A program made the translations under genes and the position numbers. Below are positions 49,504-57,158 of a DNA stretch of 64,000 nucleotides, piece after piece (the stretch's first letter is position 1; each line of letters opens with the position of its first letter). This DNA comes from an uncultured Verrucomicrobia subdivision 3 bacterium. GTDB taxonomy: Bacteria; Verrucomicrobiota; Verrucomicrobiia; Limisphaerales; UBA11358. The stretch spans positions 1 to 64,000 of the forward strand of contig CAIOIC010000065.1 in NCBI GenBank assembly GCA_903858275.1, in the 5' to 3' direction. The notes beneath the pieces are model-generated. The model worked only from the letters and a program-made list of their open reading frames with translations, had not been told where the DNA came from and did not search any database.

Positions 49504-51462
49504 TCACCGGACTGATTCGTCTTGCCAGTCAAACGTCACCGTTCGCGATCCCACGCTGAAGACCCAACGGGTGCCAGATTGTTTGAGGCGCACTGCGACC
49601 GGCTTTTTCAAAGCCCCACACCAGGAAAAGGCCACGGCATTTTTCCATGCGGCCGAATCGCACTGCAAGCGGATCGTTTCCATAACAAAGGGTTTTGTGT
49701 CGATGCTGCGATTTTGGCCGGCGATAACTTCAGATGAGAGCGTTACCCCTTCGGGCGTGAGCGGATCCACTCGCAACACCGCAGCAGGACCGCGGGACAA
49801 AAACGCGGAGCCATCCCGCTCCCGGGCAGCCTGCTCAGGGTGGAAGCGAAGTTCAAGCTGCGCCTTCTTTTCGAGCGCGATATCGTCGATAACAATCAGA
49901 ACGTCCGGCTTTATAAAAAGCATATGCCGGCGATAACGCGTAAGGCCCAACCCGGCGGGATAAGCCTTTTCGGCTTCGCCGGTCATCACATCCAGCGTCG
50001 GATTAGAAGTCGCCCTGGTAATGTGCGCTTCCGCGCGGGCCTGGAGACAGGCATTCCCATCAAACCACATCTTTCCTTCTCCCACCTGGCCAGCGCCATT
50101 GACGAGCAGAGTGTTTTGCTGCGCGGTCCATTTCCAACGATAGCCGTCATTGCGAATAAGCCAATCACCGGCGCCAAAGAGGCTGAAATGGTTCGCGTCT
50201 GGATGAACATGCCCGCCGCCGGGATCCTTTGCGAAATCCCGAAACGCCTTGTGACCGATAAACGGACCGCTCTTAAACACCACCAAGGACTCGTCGCCGG
50301 ACCAGTCGCTGCGCGCAGAAACGATTTCCATGTCGCTAAAGTGCCGCAAGGTAGGAAGCTCATTGGGCGAAAGCGGCACAATGGCAGGATCAAAGAAAAT
50401 CAGGTTCAGCCACGGCGCAGCATTATTGTCAGCTTTAATAGCATTCAATTCAGCGGCGAGCCACTGTGCATGACCGTCGCGATACTCGTGAGCCAGCGCG
50501 CGCAGCAAATAATCCGGGCCATAGGCATAACCAGCGCGCGGGCCATCGGCAAAATCCACGACGCAGTTGGTCCGTGTCATCGAATGACGCGGCAAACTGA
50601 GGTAAAGGCGATAATCCGCCGTGTTGCGCCACCATGGATGGTCATAGAAATTCACGCCCAGTTGCTCTCGGGCAAGCCACATGAACTTGAGCAGGTATTC
50701 CACGCCATAGCTCCAATACCCCACCCCCTCGTGGCTGGCACCATCGGGACCAAGCGCCTCGTGCGTGCGCCGCCACTTATCAAGCGTGATGGCAACCCAT
50801 CCGCGCGCGGCAGGAACTTCGTCCTGAATGGCCAAGCCCGCCGCTGCCAGACCGCAGGCATCCACCCACAGATGATTTTGCAGAAAGTTGCGACGCCCGG
50901 AAACCTCGGCTGCCATGGCCGCGCCCCGCCGTTCGAGCGTGGCGCGGATGGTGCGGACCGTCTCGTCATCAAGATCGGCATGGCACCAATCATAAATCAT
51001 CGCCAGGCCAAAAAGCTGGTGACCCGCCGCGAGGTCGTGGCCGTCACGTTTGCCAAGGCCCCACGTCGGATAGCTGCAGGAAGCGAGCGCCCACGCGCGC
51101 GCCGCATCGAGATAAGACCGCTTGCCGGAAAGCTTCCACGCCATCGCCAGAGTCGGCATCGCGTTGCCCACCTCGCGCTGCCAGAGCTGCTCGTCGCCGC
51201 TGCCATCGTCCCCGGCACGGTATTTCGGCGTGCCATGCCGCACCGCGGCATCGGCCGTGGCAAGCAGGTTGGACCAAAGCATCGCGTGCGTGGTATTGAT
51301 CGCCCCCCGCAGCACATCGAGCTTCTGAGCATTGATGAAAAGACGCGGACGCAGATTCTCCCCGGTGATGGAAACGGCTGAAGGCGCAATGACAGCGCAC
51401 CTCGTTGCCACTGGGGCAAGCAACATGACTGCGAAACAGATGGTGAGTTTTTGGAATAACAT
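49504..51462 (-). CDS. secreted heparinase II/III-like lyase candidate (DUF4962 type)
   Basis: 652 residues. Signal peptide about 1-23. The helical N-terminal domain resembles DUF4962 (LRPRLFINAQKLDVLRGAI, AMAWKLSGKRSYLDAARAW, LAMIYDWCHADLDDETVRT, FLQNHLWVDACGLAAAGLA). The beta domain has DPGGGHVHPDANHFSLFGAG and the WTAQQNTLLVNGAGQ stretch, matching Hepar_II_III. The HPDANHF segment supplies the catalytic-type His. The product of beta-elimination would be an unsaturated uronide. It is upstream of the other lyase in one minus-strand unit with a 135-base gap. Promoter lies in the 213-base stretch 51463-51675, shared with the divergent gene. Confidence 0.85.
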   Translation of the reverse strand: MLFQKLTICFAVMLLAPVATRCAVIAPSAVSITGENLRPRLFINAQKLDVLRGAINTTHAMLWSNLLATADAAVRHGTPKYRAGDDGSGDEQLWQREVGNAMPTLAMAWKLSGKRSYLDAARAWALASCSYPTWGLGKRDGHDLAAGHQLFGLAMIYDWCHADLDDETVRTIRATLERRGAAMAAEVSGRRNFLQNHLWVDACGLAAAGLAIQDEVPAARGWVAITLDKWRRTHEALGPDGASHEGVGYWSYGVEYLLKFMWLAREQLGVNFYDHPWWRNTADYRLYLSLPRHSMTRTNCVVDFADGPRAGYAYGPDYLLRALAHEYRDGHAQWLAAELNAIKADNNAAPWLNLIFFDPAIVPLSPNELPTLRHFSDMEIVSARSDWSGDESLVVFKSGPFIGHKAFRDFAKDPGGGHVHPDANHFSLFGAGDWLIRNDGYRWKWTAQQNTLLVNGAGQVGEGKMWFDGNACLQARAEAHITRATSNPTLDVMTGEAEKAYPAGLGLTRYRRHMLFIKPDVLIVIDDIALEKKAQLELRFHPEQAARERDGSAFLSRGPAAVLRVDPLTPEGVTLSSEVIAGQNRSIDTKPFVMETIRLQCDSAAWKNAVAFSWCGALKKPVAVRLKQSGTRWVFSVGSRTVTFDWQDESVR

Positions 51463-51675
51463 TTAAAACCTATAAATGACTTTGAGAATGACATTAAAAG
51501 TAAAAGTTATACAAGTGCATGTTCAAAGAATCAACCGTTCTGAATGCCGATCGGAATCGTTATCACGTAATCGGCACGTTTTCGTTTTTATAGAATGGGT
51601 TGGGGGAAAATTACATTTTTCCCTCAGGCGGTAAAGTTTTTGTATCCTTTTCCCGCCAATAGCATCTCATTAGGC

Positions 51676-53562
51676 ATGAGACCCATCATCTGGCTGGCGA
51701 TTGCGGCCATTTCCTTGTCAGCAATCACGACTTTTGCGCAGAAAAAACCGACGCAGGAGATTGATTACATCTATCCCGCTGGCGGGGTGCCCGGCACGAC
51801 CTTCAGCGCAGTCATCGGCGGACAAAAACTCGCCGGCATCAATGACTTTGCCATTTATCTAGATGACCATTTCATCGGGGGAATGAACTCCAAGGATGAG
51901 AAATTGCTGGATGCGGAATTAAACAAGATTCAGGAAAAAACCAAACGCGGCGAGAAGCTCACAGCCGCTGATCACGCCCGGATCGAAATCATCAAGCAAA
52001 AGCTAAAACAGTTCGACCGCAATAACGCCAAAAAAAAGAATAACAACATAAACAATAAGTTTGTGTCGGTTCAACTGACACTCCCCGCCAACCTCACCCC
52101 CGGCGACCATGCGCTGCGCGTCAAGACGCCCAATGGTTTTTCCGCCCCGTTCAAGTTCTGTGTCGGGCTGATTCCGGAAACCACCAAAGGGTATTGGGTG
52201 ACTCCGCCCAAAAAACCTAAAGATGGCCAGGTCAAATTGCCGCCGCCCTATGAGGCCGCCGTCAAACTTCCCGCCACCATCAATGGGCAAAGTGCTCCGG
52301 CTGGACACGACCGCTATCGCTTTTGGGCCCAAAAGGGTAAACACCTCATCATTGCGGTGGCGGCGCGGGATTTGATTCCTTATCTGGCCGACGCAGTGCC
52401 GGGTTGGTTTGAAGCGATGCTGGTCATTTACGACGCCCAGGGCAAAGAGGTGGCTACCGCTGAACGCTACCGGTTTCGTCCCGATCCAGTCCTCCATTTT
52501 GAAGTGCCGGCGGATGGCAACTACACGGTGGAGATTCATGATTCGCTCTATCGTGGCCGTGAAGATTTCATTTATCGCCTCACCATCGCTGAATTGCCCT
52601 TTGTCACCAGTGTCTTCCCTTTAGGTGGCAAGAAGGGTGAGAAGACACCAATCACACTAACCGGCTGGAATCTGGCCGTGAAACAATTGACGCTGGATAA
52701 TTCTGCCGCTGACACTGGTATCTCGGTGGTGCCGGGGAGCTTTTATAATGCCGTTCCGTTCGCGGTGGATGATTTGCCGGAAAGTTTTGAGCGCGAACCC
52801 AATGATTCACGAGACACTGCTCAAGCCGTTACCCTACCGATTTTAATCAACGGGCATATTGGCAAGCCGGAAGAACAGGATGTTTACCAGTTCGAAGGCC
52901 GGGCGGGACAGCTGGTGGTCGCAGAGGTATTCGCCCGCAGATTGGATTCACCATTGGATTCGCTGGTTCGACTGACGGACATAGACGGGAAGCAACTGGC
53001 CTTAAATGATGACTTTGATGACAAAGGGGCCGGCCTAGAAACCCACCATGCTGATTCCTATCTCACCGCCACATTACCGGCAGCAGGCAAGTATTTTATC
53101 CACATCACTGACACCCAAAGCAAGGGTGGGCCGGACTATGCCTACCGGCTGCGAATCAGCGATCCGAGACCAGACTTTGCTTTGCGGGTGGTGCCTTCGA
53201 GCATTGACATGCGCGCTGGAAAGAGTGCACCACTGGAGGTTTATGCGCTCAGGCGGGATGGTTTTACCAACGCCATTGACCTGACTTTGAAGGATGCGCC
53301 GAAGGGCTTTTCTTTGAGCAGTGGGCGAATTGGAGAAAATCAGGACAAGGCCAAAGTGACCTTGAATGCCCCATCAGAACCGAGCAGCAAGCCGATTAAT
53401 CTCGTGCTGACAGGTCAGGCAACGGTTGCCGGACATTCCTTGGAGCACAAAGCGATACCGGCGCAAGACATGATGCAGGCATTCTTTTACCGGCATCTGG
53501 CACCGGCGAAAGAATTGTCGGTGATGGTCTCGGGGAACGCGCGTCCAGGCAGGAAGAAGTGA
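51676..53562 (+). CDS. secreted pre-peptidase C-terminal (PPC) domain protein
   Basis: 628 residues from ATG at 51676 (MRPIIWLAIAAISLSAITTFA is a clean signal peptide; the open frame from 51595 adds 27 unlikely residues). An N-terminal IPT-like region is interrupted at about residues 75-120 by a charged helical insertion (KIQEKTKRGEKL...KQFDRNNAKKKNNN). PPC-like beta domains follow; the clearest is at about 370-500 (EREPNDSRDTAQAVTLPI, DVYQFEGRAGQLVVAEVFA). There is no catalytic domain. Such proteins are common in planctomycetes and verrucomicrobia near DUF1501/DUF1553 genes, none of which is seen here. Function unknown. Confidence 0.78.
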   Translation: MRPIIWLAIAAISLSAITTFAQKKPTQEIDYIYPAGGVPGTTFSAVIGGQKLAGINDFAIYLDDHFIGGMNSKDEKLLDAELNKIQEKTKRGEKLTAADHARIEIIKQKLKQFDRNNAKKKNNNINNKFVSVQLTLPANLTPGDHALRVKTPNGFSAPFKFCVGLIPETTKGYWVTPPKKPKDGQVKLPPPYEAAVKLPATINGQSAPAGHDRYRFWAQKGKHLIIAVAARDLIPYLADAVPGWFEAMLVIYDAQGKEVATAERYRFRPDPVLHFEVPADGNYTVEIHDSLYRGREDFIYRLTIAELPFVTSVFPLGGKKGEKTPITLTGWNLAVKQLTLDNSAADTGISVVPGSFYNAVPFAVDDLPESFEREPNDSRDTAQAVTLPILINGHIGKPEEQDVYQFEGRAGQLVVAEVFARRLDSPLDSLVRLTDIDGKQLALNDDFDDKGAGLETHHADSYLTATLPAAGKYFIHITDTQSKGGPDYAYRLRISDPRPDFALRVVPSSIDMRAGKSAPLEVYALRRDGFTNAIDLTLKDAPKGFSLSSGRIGENQDKAKVTLNAPSEPSSKPINLVLTGQATVAGHSLEHKAIPAQDMMQAFFYRHLAPAKELSVMVSGNARPGRKK

Positions 53563-53930
53563 GCACGGCGAACAATGGGACGAAAACAGATAATTACGGT
53601 CAGGGCGCGGAGCGTGAGTAATTTGTGTGAGAGGATGTGTGGGTATGAGTGATTGGCCCCCACAAGTTATTCCATATTTGATGAGACATTTTCCGGTGGT
53701 TTCGGCTTGTCTGTTTCGTCAAGGTTCCGGTGGAAGGATGACGTAGCCGGACCGGAACCGGAACCTTGCTTGCACTGATTTTTGGCAAACGCGCCGGAAG
53801 CCGCAACGCACGGAAACCGTAAATTTCTTTTGGGGATGCTTTCACTTGGTTAAAGTCCTTTCGCAAACACGAAAACGATAATTACAAACTAAATTTGTCT
53901 CCTTATCGCCAGCGAAATCAAAAACAAAAA
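53563..53930. other. 368-base intergenic stretch
   Basis: No coding region supported. A perfect 12-bp inverted repeat is the only clear structure (see 53720-53768). The rest is A+T-richer than the flanking genes towards 53860-53930, which would hold the promoter of the lipoate ligase gene. Confidence 0.6.
53720..53768. repeat. 12-bp perfect inverted repeat
   Basis: CAAGGTTCCGGT at 53720-53731 and ACCGGAACCTTG at 53757-53768, with a 25-base loop. It could be a transcription terminator stem or a remnant of a small mobile repeat. There is no U-run immediately after it. Confidence 0.5.
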
Positions 53931-54665
53931 ATGCACCGCCTCGACCTCCAACTCCCGTCGCCCGCCGAAAATCTCGCGGCGGATGAAGCCATCCTGGATC
54001 GCTGCGAAGCCGGGCGCGGGGATGAAACCCTACTCTTTTGGGAACCGCAGGAAACTTTTGTCGTGGTCGGCTACGCCAACAAGGTGGCGACCGAAGTGAA
54101 TGTCCCCGCGTGTGAGGCGAAAGGCATCCCGATTTACCGGCGCTGCTCCGGCGGCGGCACGGTGGTGCAGATGGCAGGCGGGCTGAACTACAGCCTGATT
54201 CTGCGCATCACTGAAAACGGCCCGACCCGCAGCATCTCGTCAGCAAACAACTTCATCATGGAGCGCAATCGCGCGGTGATTGAGTCAGCAATCAGAAGCC
54301 AGAAGCCAGAAGCCAGAATCTCCGTGCGCGGCCACACCGATCTTTGTCTGGGCGAGGTAAAATTCTCCGGCAACTCCCAGCGCCGCCGCAAAAACTTTCT
54401 CCTTTTTCACGGCACTCTGCTGTTGAACGGGGATTTGAAGCTCATCAGCGAACTGCTATTGATGCCGTCGCTGCAACCCGATTATCGTGCCCACCGCCCG
54501 CATGAGGCCTTTGTCACCAATCTGCTTTTGCCCGCTGAAAAAGTGAAAGCCACGCTGGCCAAAGCGTGGAACGCCGAAGCGGAACTTCAAAGCCCGCCGC
54601 TGGCCGAAATCCAACGGCTCGTGCGGGAGAAATACCTGACGCGCGAATGGAATTTCAAGTTTTGA
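53931..54665 (+). CDS. lipoate-protein ligase A family protein
   Basis: 244 residues from ATG at 53931. The biotin/lipoate ligase (BPL_LplA_LipB) fold is recognisable: RCSGGGTVVQMAGGLNYSLIL (substrate loop), VRGHTDLCLGEVKFSGNSQRR with the conserved Lys, and FHGTLLL. It would attach lipoate or octanoate to E2 and GcvH proteins in the cytoplasm. At 244 residues it lacks the C-terminal LplA domain, closer to LipM/LipL transferases. The coding sequence contains a 7-bp tandem repeat (CAGAAGC, about 3.5 copies, residues about 121-130, SQKPEARIS), which probably adds a surface loop. Confidence 0.85.
   Translation: MHRLDLQLPSPAENLAADEAILDRCEAGRGDETLLFWEPQETFVVVGYANKVATEVNVPACEAKGIPIYRRCSGGGTVVQMAGGLNYSLILRITENGPTRSISSANNFIMERNRAVIESAIRSQKPEARISVRGHTDLCLGEVKFSGNSQRRRKNFLLFHGTLLLNGDLKLISELLLMPSLQPDYRAHRPHEAFVTNLLLPAEKVKATLAKAWNAEAELQSPPLAEIQRLVREKYLTREWNFKF
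54293..54320. repeat. heptanucleotide tandem repeat inside the lipoate ligase gene
   Basis: CAGAAGC repeated three times, then CAGAATC. The insertion keeps the frame and encodes SQKPEAR. A second, shorter heptamer doublet (AGCAGAA twice) follows the gene near 54697-54710. Confidence 0.7.
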
Positions 54666-55154
54666 ACCGCCAAGGTACCAAGAGCGCCAGGGCAAAGCAG
54701 AAAGCAGAAATCGGTTTTTTCACAACAAAGGAACAAAGGGAGAACATTCAACACTCAGGGGAAGTTTTTAATTTTTTGGTTTAAGTTTTTAGTTGGGAAC
54801 ACGACCGCCCATATCGGCTCCGCCGACTCCGCCGCCTTGCCCGCGGCCAAAAGCCCACGCCGCAGTTCCGCTCATGGTTTCCATGACAAGCTCGAGGGCA
54901 AAACGCGGCAGAAAACGGTTTTGTAAAATTCATCATCAAATACTTCCGAACAATCAACGAGTTGGTTTTAGAACTTGTTCACTGCTCTCTTTTGAAGAAA
55001 TTTTTCCTGTGAATAATGCGCGCCAATAAACGGCAAAGACCATTGTTTTTATTGGTGTTTTTATCTTGTTCACGCGTTGTTCACCAGCCGGATTTGGTGA
55101 ATAACCGGTGCATATCAATTGGTGGGCAGAATTAAAATTTCTGCTAGACTGTCT
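54666..55154. other. 489-base intergenic stretch upstream of the structured RNA
   Basis: No confident gene. On the minus strand, 54798-54900 reads in one frame as a Gly-rich tail (AWAFGRGQGGGVGGADMGG) with a stop at 54796, possibly the C-terminal remnant of a lost gene. The region 54920-55150 is AT-rich and holds a 7-bp inverted repeat TTCACCA/TGGTGAA at 55081-55102, near the expected promoter of the RNA. Confidence 0.5.
55120..55150 (+). promoter_or_regulatory. promoter candidate for the structured RNA
   Basis: TTGGTG (55120-55125) and TAGACT (55145-55150), 19 bases apart, in an AT-rich stretch immediately before the first hairpins. Spacing is slightly long for sigma-70, so confidence is low. 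Confidence 0.3.
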
Positions 55155-56022
55155 TCAGTTCATTGAAAGAACGAAGCGGGCAGCGGCGGGTAACAGCAAA
55201 GCTGTTCGTTTCAGGATAATCCCAGGCGACTGGGGAAAAGTCAGGTCAGGCTGGTTGATCTGGCTCCTCGAAACCGGAGCGCAAGTTCCGGCGAGGCAGA
55301 ATTCACCGGTTCCTCTGGCGATGTTCGCGCATCGTCACATGCGAATGAGGGACTTGGCAACAAGCCGCGATAAGAAGCCGCGGCGAGTTGAATCAAGTAG
55401 GTCAAGCCGGTTTCGGGCCTGATTGAATCGCAGTCACCCAGAGGGTGAATAGTTGCTACTGTGCATCAGCACGGTGCGGACGGCTCTGGCGGGTTTGAAT
55501 AAAATTGAAACCGCCCAAAGAAAAACGCCGAAAGGCGGACAAAAGGAGCGCACGCATCGGGAAGAACACGGGAACCCGGCAAGTTCCGTGAAAAACTTCC
55601 AAGCGCCGGCGATGTTAAAAACGACACCGCTGGACTGTGAGATAAAAGGCAACTTGAGAGAGAAGAGGCGAGACCCGTGGCTAAGGGCGAACGCACCGTC
55701 ACAAGCGGTGGCTGACCCGGAGCCAGTGGTTAAGACGCGAATGAAATTCGCAGGCGTGTCTTGACCTGGTTTGCAGGCCGGTGGCGCAACCACCAGCTGA
55801 AGCGAGCTGAAAAGCCTCACTCAAAATCCGCGCGGCGCAAGCCACCGGACGGCCCTGCTACGAGGCCGATAACTCCGCTTGCCGTGGAGAATGGCGTCGG
55901 GAAGCCAGCAGCCCCTGAAAAGGGTGCGCCAAATGCTGGTCCGGGAAAGAGAGCCTGGCGAACTCCCATCCCCCATTTGTCCCGGTTTGACCGCAAGGTT
56001 GAACCGGGACTTATTGTTTTTA
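55155..56022 (+). ncRNA. large highly structured RNA candidate, class unknown
   Basis: About 870 nt with no sustained coding frame, but dense stems, many capped by GNRA tetraloops in plus-strand orientation: CCCAG-GCGA-CTGGG (55221-55234), a nested stem with GCAA (55266-55296), CTTG-GCAA-CAAG (55353-55364), CGCC-GAAA-GGCG (55526-55537), CCCT-GAAA-AGGG inside CCAGCA/TGCTGG (55905-55939) and a 3' terminator with GCAA. Other clean stems include AACAGC-AAA-GCTGTT (55192-55206), TCACCC-AGA-GGGTGA near 55435-55450 and GCGAAT-GAA-ATTCGC near 55737-55752. I could not find the P4 core of RNase P, a tmRNA 3' end, an SRP Alu/S core or group II domain V. It lies 85 bases upstream of cysK. Boundaries are approximate. 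Confidence 0.65.
55979..56021 (+). terminator. intrinsic terminator of the structured RNA
   Basis: GTCCCGGTTTGACC (55979-55992), GCAA loop, GGTTGAACCGGGAC (55997-56010): 14 paired positions with two G-U wobbles, followed by TTATTGTTTTT (56011-56021). It separates the RNA from cysK, starting at 56107. Confidence 0.75.
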
Positions 56023-56106
56023 CGGTTCAATTAAAAAACTTGCCCGGCAACTTCTTTCCGCCAAGATTCTTGAACGCGAAACTGAATCATCCAATCAATT
56101 AAAATT

Positions 56107-57090
56107 ATGGGACGCATCTATAACAACATCGTCGAGACCGTCGGCCGCACGCCGCTGGTCAAACTGAACAAAGTCACCGCCGGCGTGGACGCCACCATCC
56201 TGCTGAAGTGCGAATTTTTCAACCCGCTGAGCAGCGTCAAGGACCGCATCGGCGCGGCGATGATCGAGGACGCCGAGAAACGCGGCATCCTCAAGAAGGA
56301 CACTGTCATCATCGAGCCGACCAGCGGCAACACCGGCATCGCGCTCGCGTTTGTCGCCGCAGCGAAGGGCTACAAGCTGATTCTCACGATGCCCGAGACG
56401 ATGTCACTCGAACGCCGAACCCTGCTGGCGATGCTCGGCGCGAAACTCGTTTTGACCCCCGGCGCCGAAGGTATGAAGGGCGCCATCGCCCGCGCCGAAG
56501 CGCTCGCGAAAGAGACGCCGAACTCATGGATTCCACAGCAGTTCAACAATCCGGCAAACCCGGCCATTCACTCCAAGACCACGGCGGTGGAAATCTGGGA
56601 AGACACGGACGGCAAAGTGGACATCTTCATTTCAGCGGTCGGCACGGGCGGCACCCTCACCGGCGTCACCGAAGTTATCAAGCCGAAGAAACCGTCGTTC
56701 CAAGCCATCGCGGTCGAGCCGAAAGATTCTCCGGTCATTTCGCAGACCCTGGCAGGTCAGCCGGTCAAGCCCGGCCCGCACAAGATTCAAGGCACGGGCG
56801 CGGGTTTTGTTCCCGGCAATCTGCATTTGAAAGACAGCGCCGGTAATCCACAGATTGTCGAATGCGTCCAAGTTTCCAACGACGACGCTTTTGCGATGGC
56901 CCGCCGGCTGGCGAAGGAAGAAGGCATATTGGTGGGCATCTCGACCGGCGCAAATGTCATCGCGGCCATCGAAGTAGCCAAACGCCCGGAGAACAAAGGC
57001 AAGATCATCGTCACGGTCGCCTGCTCCACCGGCGAACGCTACTTGAGCACCGCACTTGCCGCCGAGGCTCGCGCGGAAGTGGGCGGCTGA
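56107..57090 (+). CDS. cysK: cysteine synthase A (O-acetylserine sulfhydrylase)
   Basis: 327 residues, cytoplasmic PLP enzyme that makes L-cysteine from O-acetylserine and sulfide. [20 protein letters not shown] contains the PLP lysine (Lys45), then [19 protein letters not shown] (substrate loop), [12 protein letters not shown] (phosphate-binding) and a C-terminal [13 protein letters not shown]. The length matches CysK rather than CysM or cystathionine beta-synthase. No serine acetyltransferase gene is seen nearby. It begins 97 bases after the terminator stem of the structured RNA and ends 68 bases before the giant secreted protein gene. Confidence 0.97.
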   Translation: MGRIYNNIVETVGRTPLVKLNKVTAGVDATILLKCEFFNPLSSVKDRIGAAMIEDAEKRGILKKDTVIIEPTSGNTGIALAFVAAAKGYKLILTMPETMSLERRTLLAMLGAKLVLTPGAEGMKGAIARAEALAKETPNSWIPQQFNNPANPAIHSKTTAVEIWEDTDGKVDIFISAVGTGGTLTGVTEVIKPKKPSFQAIAVEPKDSPVISQTLAGQPVKPGPHKIQGTGAGFVPGNLHLKDSAGNPQIVECVQVSNDDAFAMARRLAKEEGILVGISTGANVIAAIEVAKRPENKGKIIVTVACSTGERYLSTALAAEARAEVGG

Positions 57091-57158
57091 TTTTTAGCGG
57101 ATTTACCAGCGCACCGATTCAATTTGAATCGGCGCGCTTTTTTTACAATCCAGCGCCC

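Noticed and set aside
55155-56022. Structured RNA as RNase P, tmRNA, SRP RNA or group II intron
   Set aside because: I looked for the RNase P P4 strands (GAAAGUC/ACAGAA type), a tRNA-like CCA end, the GGAAGCAGCC SRP loop and a domain V hairpin; none was found. The class is left open.
56862-57158. 99-residue N-terminal extension of the giant protein
   Set aside because: Overlaps cysK in another frame, Arg/His-rich, while ATG 57159 begins a clean signal peptide.
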